Of a stretch of 64,000 nt of DNA, positions 1 to 11,260 are shown piece by piece. The stretch's first letter is position 1. Every line of letters starts with the position of its first letter. A program made the translations under genes and the position numbers. The notes under the pieces are model-generated. The model did not search any database and was not told the DNA's origin. It saw only the letters and a program-made list of their open reading frames with translations. Origin of the DNA: Nageia nagi (Eukaryota; Pinophyta); NCBI GenBank assembly GCA_050084985.1, contig JBITNC010000001.1:93434001-93498000 (forward strand), written 5' to 3'.

Positions 1-1982
1 ATGGGGTAGCATAATAAGTGATGGGAAATGTGTACCTTTTCTTAGATATATGGGCCCTAAGAAGAACCCAAAGTTCATGAGTGATATAAGGTGGTTTATA
101 CATGGGATATGTATGAACTTTGAGTGCTAAGTACTTTAAACATGAAAAATATTTAGAATTACTAGCTATCACATGACTTGGATGTTTATGGGAATTGATC
201 ATTCTCATCCACTTGGGGGGTCATTGGTCATGACTAATTTAAACTCCAAATGTGGGATTTTTTCCTTAACCTATATTACAAATTTAAAGGTATGATTAGG
301 ACAGGGTTAGTAGAACATCACCTTTACCTTGAATTATGATTGATTATGGAATTATGATTACAGAATTTTGTATTGAGGATTTTTATTAAAATCTAATTTG
401 TTTGTAATGTGTATTCATCTTGTTTGATGCTCTTAATCTTGTTAAGACTTCTTTGGATGTTTCTAAAGACCAATAATGCATTTTTTTGAAATTGAAATTT
501 TTTTTATTGTTATGTTAATGAAATTTATTTTCGATCTAGTATTCTTTGCTTGATAATTTTTATTATCATAGTTAATGAACATAACTAAGGATAAGCCAAT
601 GATCAGTGGGTAGACTATATCATTTGAAATTTATTAGGGTGAAAAAAATGACCTTGATTAAACAATGTTTTTCCATTAGACAAGATAACTTGAGATATTT
701 TTAGTTGATTGGCCATGAGCGAGAAACATTTCATGAGGAAGGTAAAATTTTTACTTGATAAAAGACCCTAAAAGGAACTTTTTGAAGATCACAGGTCAAA
801 ATTCTTGCTTTGTGGAGAATGCCACTAATTATTTGGAAACTTGGGAAGGAATTTTGCATCATTTTTAGTGAAATTTTGCATACATTATTGATGTGAAGAT
901 AAGATACAACACCAAGAAAAAAGAATTTTTTCATTTTTCCTTTGTGATTTTGAAATTAAGGAGAAATATTATGAAGATGATTACTATGAAAATGCAAAAT
1001 TTTGAGTATAGAAAATTTATTATTTAAGCATGCTTCATTTATCTTGAAAATGTTAGAGACGTACTAATTTTAGTTTATAAAAATGCATAATATGTGAACT
1101 AGCATTTGCCAATTTGTTATCAAGGGAAATAGGTTGATAATTTGTTGAAATAGCAAATATCATAGACCATGAAGGTTAAAAGAATTTTTCTAACCTACAA
1201 TTTAATTCTCGTAGAGTTTGAAGATAAAATTTAAATTGACCTATATGCATATGTTATAGATATGTGAAAGTGATCTTTATAGTTTCATAAGATGTGGGAG
1301 ACATCATAGAATGAGAAAAGGGTTCTTCATCAAATTATTGATAAAATTATTTATCATACTTCATTTGAGAAATCAAAGAGTATATTGTATTGGAATATGA
1401 TTTATGTACTCACTTTGGAAGTAGAATTGTTTGAGTGTTTGTGCTTTTAGATGCTCTCAAACCATTGAGAACAAACATCAAATTCAAATAAGTAGATGGG
1501 AAGTGATTGAATCGACAACCCATGAGGGAAACTATGCATTTAGATATCATTTTGATGATTATTTTCTTATTGGGTGAGGATGTTACCTTAGGGTAAAAGA
1601 GCCCCATACCCTTGTGTTGCATTAGAAAATTGTTTATTTGTACAAAGTGTGTTTAGTATGAATTTTATTTCTTATATTGTATTGCATAATTATTTATGTG
1701 ATTGAGCTATGATGGAGTAGCCTAGTTCAATAGATTTATAACTACATGATAGAGCGATGATGGGGTAGCCTATCTTAGTAATCGTATTTGTTTGCAGGAG
1801 AAAAAGAAAAATATTTTTGTGTGACATATGTTTGTTAGAACTTGATTTTGTCCAACACTTGGTTATATTATTCTTTACAATAATTTGATTGTATGTGTAC
1901 TTGAATTCTATTTTGTTATGAAAAGAGTACACTCCCTTATTGATTGGAATAAATTAGAAACGTAGAGGAATGTGTTAATTCT
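1..1982. other. Unassigned sequence, probably decayed interior of a plus-strand LTR retroelement
   Basis: No open frame of useful length and no recognisable protein motif on either strand. The stretch ends at a polypurine tract on the plus strand, so it should be the 3' interior of the element whose LTR begins at 1996. A short phrase containing gatggggtagcct occurs twice near 1710 and 1758. Assignment to the element rests only on position. Confidence 0.35.
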
Positions 1983-1995
1983 AAGAGGGGGAGAA
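1983..1995 (+). other. Polypurine tract of a plus-strand LTR retrotransposon
   Basis: The sequence aagagggggagaa is followed directly by TGTATTGATCC, the usual arrangement of second-strand primer and LTR start in plant Ty3/gypsy elements. The primer is seen; the family is inferred. Confidence 0.6.
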
Positions 1996-2760
1996 TGTAT
2001 TGATCCTATTTTAAGACCCCTTTCCTCTTGCATGTTCATTAGTATTTTTCAACTATGCATCTTCAACTAAGGAGATTAGGTTGGTCAATTTCTTGCAAGT
2101 AATAAAATAAAATGATTAGAAAGCACATTTGTTGAAAATATTTGGTTATTTTATCTTTAAACTTAAAATAATGTTGATAACATTAATACCATGTGGTATT
2201 TAGATTTTATTAAATGGTTTCTATGGTAATGATTTGATTTTATAAGAAAATGAAAAGTTAGTAATATTGTTCTAAATATTTGCATAATAAATAATAATAG
2301 GAATATGCTAAATTTCTATTATTATTGCCAATATTATTTAATAAATAATTATGTAAATAAGTATTTGTATTATTTTAATAATAATGCATAGTATCTATTA
2401 ATAAAGTGATATCAATATATTAGGTATCTACAATGTATTTTAATTCTTAATATTTGAAAATAGAAAAATGTAGATTTTTAAAATATAGATTTTTACTATT
2501 GAATTTTAGAAGGAAAATTAATGAAAGTTTTCACATAGAAGAAGTTTGCAAGAGGAAGTTTTGCAACAAAATAACCTCCCATGGATGTTTGTAACCCATT
2601 TGCCTTCACTTTCCACTCCATAAATACAACTCTTCTATGTTGGAGAAGGGTTTCTGGTTGGTGACTTTGGAAGGAGTTGTTGGATTTGGAAGTATCATAA
2701 GGATTTAAGCAAGGGTTTTGAAGGAACAATCCAAACACAAAAATAACTAGGTTCCTTTGT
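1996..2760 (+). repeat. Start of a 3' LTR (right end not determined)
   Basis: Begins TGTATTGATCC immediately after the polypurine tract. A TATA-like box lies about 620 bp in (2619-2627), as expected for a U3 region. The partner LTR lies outside the window and I see no clear CA end or target duplication, so the right limit given is only a minimum. The LTR may run far into the AT-rich stretch that follows. Confidence 0.45.
2619..2627 (+). promoter_or_regulatory. TATA-like box in the LTR
   Basis: CATAAATAC sits in a C-rich local context (ccactccataaatacaac), resembling plant LTR promoters. It stands out in position but is short, and no transcript evidence is available. Confidence 0.3.
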
Positions 2761-5559
2761 GCATAATTTGTTAAAATGGAATGATTCTTATTTTGAATGT
2801 ATACTCAGAAAAGATGTTAAATTAAGAAGAGTTATAGTTTTAAATATCTAAGTAAGAAATTACATTTTAGAGTTTTAAGATATTGATGCAAATCAAATAA
2901 GAAGAAAAATCCATCTTTGATTTAAGAAGATATTAAGATGGAAAGTTTTATATATATATATGTAATCCAAGAAAATTAATATTATGAATTTTGCAAAACT
3001 TGTGTTTGATTTAATATAAACCCTTATATTTTTATAAACATTGAGTTTGATTATTTGTTGAATTCAAACTATAACATTAATATGAAGATTAATGTTTAAA
3101 AAAATATATATAATATTTAAAATACTTAAATTTTATAATGTAAATTATGATTGAAAACGTTTATATAATGAATTTTTCTATTTAAAATTATACATAGAAA
3201 TTAAATATTTATTATTTAAATGAAATTTAAATAATAATATCTAATCAAGAAAGTAATTAGCATTTAAATTAAATGTTAATGATATTATATTTAAAATGGT
3301 AATTAAATTGTTTATATATATAAATATTACCATTTAGTACAATAAGAATAAAAAAATATAGTTTTATTCTTGTTTGGAGAAAGTTAAATAATAGAATTTA
3401 ACTAGAATAGTTTAAGATTCAATGAGAAGTGAGATATCATTTGATAAAAGAGTTATAATTTTTCTTTGTTCTATTTAAAGATATGATTTTTAGAATCATA
3501 TTAATTAATTATTGATTTAAATTTTTTATTATTATGAGAGTTAGTCATAATAATAACTTTGTTAATAATATAAACTATTATATTATTGTTAATTAAATAA
3601 TATCTTTATTAATATGAATGTAGTCATATTAATAACTTCATAAATATAAATTGTTTGATTAAATTAATTAAAAAATATGGTATTTAATATATAATATAGT
3701 TAAGCAATATTTATTAATATGAATGTTAGTCATATTAATAATTTTGTCAAATATGAATTGCTTAACTAAATTAATTTTAAAATTTATTGACTTTGGATGG
3801 TAATTTTTATAATTTGTTCCTTTAGGGAAAACACATAAAAATTACAAATGTGTAACAAAAATTATATTGTTGGCATGTTAAGGAAGTAATGATATTACTT
3901 GAGAAATGATAAAGCATTCTTGTTCAAATGGTTTGTTGAATAAGGTGTGTATAAGCATTTGGATTCACTTTATAAAAAGGAATAAGGCTTCTAGAAGTGT
4001 GAATTTATGCATACTAGTACTTTAAAAATAAAAATGTTATCTTTGATCCATAAGATAATATGTTAATGATGATGGGTAGTTAATTATCAAGAATATGATA
4101 TATGTTTGTTATGAGAGTGAGGATCTTAGTTGTTAAATTTTTTTACTTTATTAAATGTGAATACATTCTTGTACGATTAGGTACAAAGAATGTTATTGTC
4201 AATTATTATGAATATATTGTTATACGAGTAGGTATCAAGAATGTTATTAAATATTGAAACTTCGGAATGAGATATCTTTGTTAATATAAGGATGTATGCT
4301 AAGAGAAGATAGATACAAGATTTGTGATCAATATATTAAATTTATCAACATTACTACTGATTAAGGTTAATTTTGTGCATGGAATTGGTCATTTTGTTTA
4401 TGAAGTTGAAGTACAATATGTAGTGTGAACTAGGAGATATTGAAGTCATACGATGAAGAGTTCATGAGTTAGAATGATAATTTTTAGTTATATATATAAT
4501 GTGGATTAAAAAGCAAAGGTAATCCATATAAATGATTATATATATTATTTATTGAGTATTTATTATGATGCTTTCTATTATAAATATCATAAAAAGGAGT
4601 ATCCTAATCAATAATGAAGACTATATTCACATAGAGTAGTATGTTGAAGGTGTATGTTTTAAATCAAAGGAATGTATTTTAGGTGTTATGAATGGCTTAT
4701 TGAATCAAAAGCATTCTTAAATAGGTTGGTTTAAGAGTGGCTTGTTAAGAAAGGATGAGGAGTATTCATTGGCATAGTGTAGTATGCTAATGAAATAAGG
4801 TCTGAGTATTAACTAATGAATATTGATTTAGAGTGTCTTGTTAAGAAATGATGAGGAGTACTCATTGGCATAGGGTAGTATGCTAATGAAATAAGGTATA
4901 AGTATTAACTAATTATTATTGAATTTATGAATAGGATTTGGCTATAGAACTTGAATTTAGGAATTAAGATTTATATGATTCTTATTTTATGCTTAATCTT
5001 GTGTATGACACTTGATTGTATTTATCATATTATTTTATATATGTGAATAAGGAGGCATTGTAAGATGATAATTTCACAAATTAATTATAATTATTTCATT
5101 GTTGGTAATATAAATTGTTTGATGCATAACTGATAAGTGTGCATTATAGGATGGATGAGTGTTAAGAGTGCATCAAATTTGAAGTGTATATAATACAAAG
5201 TGTGGTTAATATGATTGTTGAAATTTGTTTCACACATGTATTGTTTGAAAATAATTCATAAGTTTTAATTAGTTATGCATCTCATTAAAAGAGTTGGTTT
5301 TGATCCCTAAATGTTTCTTACCTTGGATGCAGTTAGTAGTTTGAGACTGGTATGAGGAATATTGAAGACATAAGATGACTTGGTTATAAAAGTGTATTCT
5401 ATGTAAAGTGAAAATATATGTTTTTACATATTGAGTTATAATTTTGTATCTTATGATTTGAATATTTATCAAACCTTGTCTAAGAAAGTACATGTTTACC
5501 TCCTTGATTAATTATGTTTAACATTTATCTTCAAAGATGATTTATTTTTGTATTTATAT
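2761..5559. other. Very AT-rich non-coding stretch
   Basis: No coding relic recognised. It contains a degenerate pair of about 50 bp (aagaatgttatt preceded by a tacgaktaggta phrase, near 4170 and 4220) and a clearer tandem duplication at 4741-4942. It may be the remainder of the LTR beginning at 1996. Confidence 0.4.
4741..4942. repeat. Tandem duplication, period about 102 bp, two copies
   Basis: The phrase cttgttaagaaa followed by gatgaggagta, cattggcatag and agtatgctaatgaaataagg starts at 4741 and again near 4843. The copies differ at only a few positions, so this duplication is younger than most of the surrounding decay. Confidence 0.7.
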
Positions 5560-5830
5560 AAATGTTAAACATCCAAAAATGTCAAGTTTCACACTTGAAT
5601 TATATTTAAATGAAATTATTAAGCTTTTATTGTTTGAGTTGAAAACATATAGTAAAAAAAAATGCTGTGAAATTTTGAGTCTATATTATGATAGAAAGTA
5701 GGACATTTCACTAAACCTTCTCTATGTATACATACCTAAGCTTGTAATCAACCAACATATGACTAAGGTAATAAATGGCCTAATCCTTAGCTTGCTCATT
5801 ATTTTGAGCTAGTATGACTCTTAGAGTTAA
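5560..5830 (-). pseudogene. RNase H N-terminal fragment of the Tat-type element
   Basis: The minus-strand reading gives an AIYYLSHMLVD phrase followed by YKLRYVYIEKV. This matches the start of the Ty3/gypsy RNase H domain, where AIYYLSRxLxxxExRYxxxEK is typical. Beyond this, only a weak HY-type phrase is seen around 5640-5670 before homology ends. RNase H degrades the RNA of the RNA-DNA hybrid during reverse transcription. The catalytic residues of the later half are absent because the element is truncated here. Stops are present and it cannot be functional. Confidence 0.6.
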
Positions 5831-5849
5831 GTCAATAATTGAAAGATAT

Positions 5850-6760
5850 AAGTGAAAGGAGACATTATCCTTTGGAGGAATAAGCATCCATTATCTTAAT
5901 GTCATCAAAGGCTCATTGACATGCCTCACTCCATTCAAAATGGAAACCTTTCTTAAGGAGTTCATTAAATGGTCAACACTTATTGAATAATTGATCTATA
6001 TCCTTTTGATAGCCTATATATTCCTTTTAAGGCTTCATAAATACTTGACATCATGAGGTGAGGGCATGCTAGTGATAGAAATTACTTTCTTAGGGTCGAT
6101 ATATATACCTCTATTAGACATAATGAATCTTAAAAGATTTATTGATGTAACACCAAATACACACTTCTTTGGATTTAACCTGACATTATGCTTGATCAAT
6201 CACTCAAAGAACTTCTCTAAGACTTTACAATATTGATCTCTAGTTATAGACTTGTCCAATAAGTCATTTACATAGTCCACAATATCATGCATGATGTTGT
6301 GAAAAATATAGACTATGGGATATTGATAAGTGGTACTAACATTATTTAGTATGAAAGGAATGAATTTATAATAGAAGATCCCCCATAGTGTAGTAAATGC
6401 AATCTTGTGTTGATCTTGAGGAGCAATGTAAATCTAATTGTAACCCAAAAATTCATACATGAGAGATAACATTTCATATCCTTCCATGTTCTCAATTGAG
6501 GTGTCAATATTACATAAGGGAAAATCATCCTTGGGATATGTTGCATTGAGATCTCTAAAATCAATGCATATTCTGATATAACCCTTAGGTTTATTGATAG
6601 GGACCATGTTAGAAACCTATTGCAGGAAATATATAGGATAAATGAACTTGTAATCTAACAAATTTTGAATCTCTTCTTTAATCTATAATGACTGATATGG
6701 GTTGACATTATGGGGCTTTTGTTTAACTAGATTTGAATTAGTATGAGTGATAATATTATA
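5850..6760 (-). pseudogene. Reverse transcriptase of the Tat-type element
   Basis: The minus-strand reading shows, in order, NMVPINKPKGYIRICIDFR, an LNATYPKDDFPL-type motif, an FLGYN region with a stop where Gln is expected, APQDQHKIAFTT, then IVDYVNDLLDKS and LNPKKCVFGV. These are the successive blocks of the Ty3/gypsy polymerase. The active site reads YVND instead of YVDD (about 6256-6279), so one catalytic Asp has become Asn, a G-to-A transition. Several in-frame TAG/TAA codons and frame changes occur. The domain copies the element RNA into DNA; this copy is dead. Confidence 0.85.
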
Positions 6761-7740
6761 GATGATGATATTTAGATCCATTCTAGGCATATCCTAATAT
6801 ATAAAGGTAAAGATCTTGGCACAAATCATAATTATTGTTATGGATTTAAATATCTTTGAATCATCTAATACATCCCCTAGATAAACTATTGTGGGGTATT
6901 TTAGATTATCATTGATATCAACCCCAACTTACTTACCTATGTGTATATGAGATCCCTCCTCTAACTACTTGAAATTGAGAAGGTAAGCATAATCATCCTT
7001 GCCCATATTGTTAATGAAAGAAGCCAAAATTGATGCATCAGCTTCATCAAGGCAATCATAAGGAAATGATGCATCACCCAAGATAAAAGGACTTGATAAA
7101 GAAGAAGATATATCCGTTAGATATAGGAATAATAGAATTTTATGAATTAAAATCCATAAGAGGGATAAAAGGAGATGAACCATCAAGAAAAACCATATAA
7201 ACATCAAAGGTAAGGTCACATGAAGGATCATGAAAGAAATTATTTGGTATGGAACACTCAAAAGCATGAGGATTAGATGGCCCAAAATATAGATCGAGAT
7301 CATGCTCATTATTGTGATGCACCTCCTCCTCTAGAAGATTGAGATGTGCAAGTTGTGATTCTAAAGGTTTAAGTTTAGGGAAATCAAACCCTAGATTGAA
7401 TTTATCTCAATCAGTTTGAAAAGAAAAGGTAAAAGCATGAACCTACCCTTGCTCAAATTTTCCTAGGCCATATCCTTACCATTTCTATTTAGCAAAGAAT
7501 CTACGCACTAGATTAGGATACAATAAAAATTTAATTTTTACATAAAAATTTTCCTTAAGATGATGATTAAGGGGAATTTCCTTGGGTAAATTAGTACTTG
7601 TGTAGGCAAAGAAAGATTGGTTTGGATAATAGCCTAGTGGGATGACTAAGCCTAAGAAAAATGGGGATTCTTGTGATATCCCCAAATCTATTATAGAAGG
7701 AATATTAACAACATTATTTATATGATACTCCCCCTTTCCA
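6761..7740 (-). pseudogene. Decayed pol linker between protease and RT of the Tat-type element
   Basis: A minus-strand frame around 6965-7080 reads DCLDEADASILASFINNMG followed by KDDYAYLLNFK. This lies just upstream of RT, where Tat-type elements carry a poorly conserved linker. I recognise no catalytic motif. Frames change often and stops are frequent. Confidence 0.4.
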
Positions 7741-7899
7741 ATATAGGGTTATGAGTAAGGAATTTTAACAAATTGAAATAAATAAAAGAGTATTGAATTG
7801 ATTTTGAAATTTTGGCAATTTAGTCCCAAAATATTGTAGAAGTAATGGCGATATTCTAAATTTTTAAGAACTATGATGTAAAAATTGGTAATATTATTA

Positions 7900-9340
7900 A
7901 TAAATATATTGTAAAAGGAGAAGATGAACACATTTAACTTGTGACTAAATATGCTCAACTTGTTATTGAAGATGCATGACTTGTTATTGAATATAATCAA
8001 CTTATTATTGAAAATGCTCAACTTGTGATAGAAGATGCTTGACTTATGATAGAAGATGCTTGACTCATGATAGAAGATGCTAGACTTTATGATAGAAGAT
8101 GCTTGAATTATGATAGAATATGCTTGAATTATGATAGAAGATGCTCAAATTGTGATAGAATATGCTTTTCTTATGATAGAAGATGCTCAACTTATGATAG
8201 AAGACACTCAACTTGTGATAGAATATGCTTGACTTGTGATAGAAGATGCTCAACTTCTTTTTGAATATGAGTATCTTGTTGCATAAGATGAGCATTTTCT
8301 TACATAAGACATATCTTATTACATAATATGAATGTCTTATCAAAGAATATGGGCAACCTATAACTTCAAGAATGTATTAAACCTATTTTTAGTAAGTTAG
8401 ACAAAATTTGATCTTTAAATGATGAAATAACATTACCATTGAAAAGATCTCATTGAGTACATGCAAAACAAATGTCACATGATCCCCTTTTGATCAGAAT
8501 TAAGATCTAGAAGATGCTTAACATGTTGCCTCTCAAGATGCTCATCTACATTGATAATGCATATGAGTGACTACATTGTTAATGTAGATGAGCATCTTGA
8601 GAGGAAATATGTTGAGCATATTTTAGAGCTCAATTTTGATCCAAAGGGGATTGTATGAACACTCATTTTGCATGTACTCAATGATATCTATCTAGTGGTG
8701 AAGTTATTTCATTATTTAGAGATCAAATTTTGTCTAAATTACTAAAAATAGGTTTAATACATTCTTGAAGTTATAGGTTGCTTAAACTATTTTTAGAAAT
8801 TTAGACCAAATATGATCTCTAAATGATGTAATAACTTCACCATTAGATAGATCAAGTACATACAAAATGAGTGATCATGTGACAACCTTTGGATCAAAAT
8901 TGAGCTCTAGAAGATGCTCAACATATTGCCTCTCAAGATGCTTATTTATGCATATGAGCATCTTGAGAGGCAATATGTTGAGCATCTTCTAGAGCTCAAT
9001 TTTGGTCCAAGGGGGTTTGTGTGATCACTCATTTTGCATGTACTTGATGATACCTATCCAATGGTAAAGTTATTATTTCATTTAGAGATCATATTTGGTC
9101 TCAATTATTAAAAATAGTTTTAGTACATTCTTAAAGTTATAGGTTGCTCATCTTCTCTGATAAGATACTCATCTTATGCAATAAGATGCTCATATTATAT
9201 AACAATATGCTTTTCCTCTCCCATTATATGCTTATCTTCTCTAATTAGATGTTCATCTTATCCAACAAGATGCTCATCTTCTCTAACAATATTTTCATCT
9301 TATCCTCTTACAAGATAGTATTTTTCTCTTTTAGATCCAT
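7900..9340. repeat. Foldback-type structure: long inverted repeats with minisatellite flanks
   Basis: The left part (7900-8345) is a 21-bp minisatellite. The middle holds two tandem large inverted repeats (about 8347-8779, centred near 8570, and about 8780-9152, centred near 8947). The right part (9153-9330) is a degenerate minisatellite that is the reverse complement of sequence at 8245-8345. For example, the right-hand aagttataggttgc followed by ataagatgctcat phrases pairs with the left-hand atgagcatt and gcaacctataactt phrases. Long inverted repeats made of short tandem repeats are the hallmark of foldback elements. There is no coding capacity. Confidence 0.75.
7920..8262. repeat. 21-bp minisatellite (tgatagaagatgcttgactta family)
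   Basis: About 16 head-to-tail degenerate copies of a 21-bp unit. Because 21 is a multiple of three, it stays open in several frames: a YDRRCLN-type heptad on the plus strand and an FYHKLSI-type heptad on the minus strand. The open frames are a by-product of the repeat and are not evidence of a gene. The left five units read ttattgaa in place of tgatagaa, showing variant drift along the array. Confidence 0.85.
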
Positions 9341-9599
9341 ATTCTTTTCATTGTAGCAGTTGAGTTTAATAGGAAATTCACTTAGAAAAACTAAAAATAT
9401 TTATAAAATATAGGCAATAAGATATGAAATAGATAAGGGTATATTTATCTAATTTATATGAAAACTACTTTGAAGTTATAAAATTTGGGCTAGCCAACCA
9501 AGAAAAAAATAAACCTAGCAAAATTAGGCTACCTAGGCCCATGCCGATAGGCCTAAAAATAGCAAATTAAAAAGTTAAAATCATGATTTTACAATAAAT

Positions 9600-9988
9600 C
9601 ACCACTATGAATTTCCCTATTACAATACATTCATACTTAATGACATCCAAAGGTGGTGAAACAACATGATTGACAAGTTGTTGGTTGAGAGGATTGGGAC
9701 TAATTTGAGAGAAAGAGGGATCATCTTCCTAAAGTGGATCATATGCAAGATAAAAGGAAGATAAATGAAAATTATTAGGTGGAGGAACTTTATGATAATA
9801 TGGGTGGTCATTCCCATATATGGGCACAAACGAGGTTTGATGGATGGAAGAAGCATTTTTAGGGTCCTCAGGAGACTTACCATCATGACATATAAAGGGA
9901 GCCACATTGAATATGAGGAAGATGGATATGAAGCATAAGCTTATTCAACTAGTGAAAGAGTCAAAGATGGGGGTTCTTGTGAACTTGA
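9600..9988 (-). pseudogene. Decayed coding sequence between foldback structure and protease
   Basis: Continuation of the Tat-type polyprotein downstream of the protease on the minus strand. It contains an open stretch but no motif that I recognise. It is called coding only because of its position between the protease and the RT linker. Confidence 0.3.
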
Positions 9989-10411
9989 TTATTGTGGATT
10001 AGGATCCTCATTCACAAGAATGATTACTAGAAAAAGATATACATTTTGCATACGATGTGACTTAGGCAAGAAACAAGAGTTGTAGTGACTAAAGGGGTTA
10101 GGGTCACCTATTATGCAATGCACCATTCCATTATGTAGATATTTCAAGCATTTATGCAAAGTAAAAGGAATTGACTCCATGTCCTTAATCCATGATTGAC
10201 CCAAGAGCAAGTTGTACTTCATCTCACCCTCAACCATATGATAAGTATATGAAATCTCTCTAACTCCAACCTTGACTTGAAGTATTACTAGACCCATCAA
10301 TATTACCAAGGTGTTGTTCAAGTCCCTAATGGTGAGAGTGGGAGCATTTAGAAATTGAATAGGAACCTTAAGCCTTTCAAGTATTAGTGAAGATATGATA
10401 TTATTCAACAT
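9989..10411 (-). pseudogene. Retroviral-type aspartic protease of the Tat-type element
   Basis: One minus-strand frame is open for 140 codons. It reads PIQFLNAPTLTIRDLNN, then MVEGEMKYNLLLGQSWIKD, then ESIPFTLHKCLKY. The YNLLLGxxWI block and the following S/T-LHxxLKF-type block are characteristic of the C-terminal half of Tat-lineage proteases, which cut the polyprotein. I cannot find a clear DTG/DSG active site upstream (near 10420-10520), where frames are broken. This is the best-preserved coding segment of the element. Confidence 0.7.
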
Positions 10412-10929
10412 CCATTTTTTACTAGCACTCTCTTTGAAGGATGATAATCCACATAAAATGCAATGTATAAAGTATTATTCCTAGGCTTATCTCATGGAGG
10501 ATGTAGAATCTCATCCTCATAAAAGGTAATTCCTGGTCTAGTCGCACTCAACACAACCTCAATAAAAGTTTTAAAAGAATTTTGGTTATAATCATCTAAC
10601 TCTATTACCTTTAATATATTATTCAAGGAATTCCTTTTTTCTTGAGATTATTGTAGTAAATACCATGGGGAAAGGTTTATTTTTATGATACTAAGTTTTT
10701 CCAACTATATTTGAATAGTCACTAGTAGCCATGGAGGCTGAGTCTATATCTATACTCTAGATTGAGGTAAAGGTTGTTAAATTCTTGCCTCCCTAAGAGG
10801 GGGAGGAGATGCTTTATCATTACCTCTACCTCTTCTAGTTATCACATTAACCATGTTGATGTCATGAACTTATACAATCTAATATGTTGGTGGTGCTTCT
10901 ATGACTCCCATAAACTCATAGTCTGGTGT

Positions 10930-11260
10930 GATATCAATGCTTCCTACAAATGGAAAATTTGACTCTATTACTAAATCCCATAAACTCATCTAATTTCCCT
11001 AGGTTATAGTCATGGATAACTTTTTGTGTATCCTCTAATGATATATGGATGATATTATTATTATGCCTAGGTAATGGATCTTCGAAAAACTCAAAATTTC
11101 TATTACGTTGGGCCCTTGGGTTTCCCGTGGAGACATGTCTATTATCTATCAACCTTTGGATAATGTTCCTCAAATGATTATATTTGTTTGTCTCATAGCC
11201 TTTCTATTGATGGTAAATTCAATACTCATTATCCTTATATCATGTTGGTTTCTCCTAATT
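10930..11260 (-). pseudogene. Gag zinc-knuckle region of the Tat-type element
   Basis: The minus strand reads EY-stop-IYHQ, then KGYETNKYNHLRNIIQRLID and a basic NRHVSTGNPRAQRNR tail. Tat-type Gag carries a CxxHxxxGHxTxxCxxLRxxIQxLID block here. In this copy the Cys and His ligands have become Tyr or a stop, all by single transitions, so zinc binding is lost. The following HNNNIIHISLEDTQ segment is the linker towards protease. Confidence 0.6.

Noticed and set aside
7140-7322. Overlapping short minus-strand frames in the Tat linker as separate genes
   Set aside because: They lie within the element between protease and RT and carry no domain; the breaks are decay of one polyprotein.
8067-8264. 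Open frames on both strands made of heptad repeats (YDRRCLN-like, FYHKLSI-like)
   Set aside because: The 21-bp minisatellite is a multiple of three and gives stop-free frames automatically; there is no start context, domain or flanking gene.
7920-9340. Possible CRISPR-like array because of regular repeats
   Set aside because: The repeats are contiguous 21-bp units without unique spacers, and the context is a plant retroelement.
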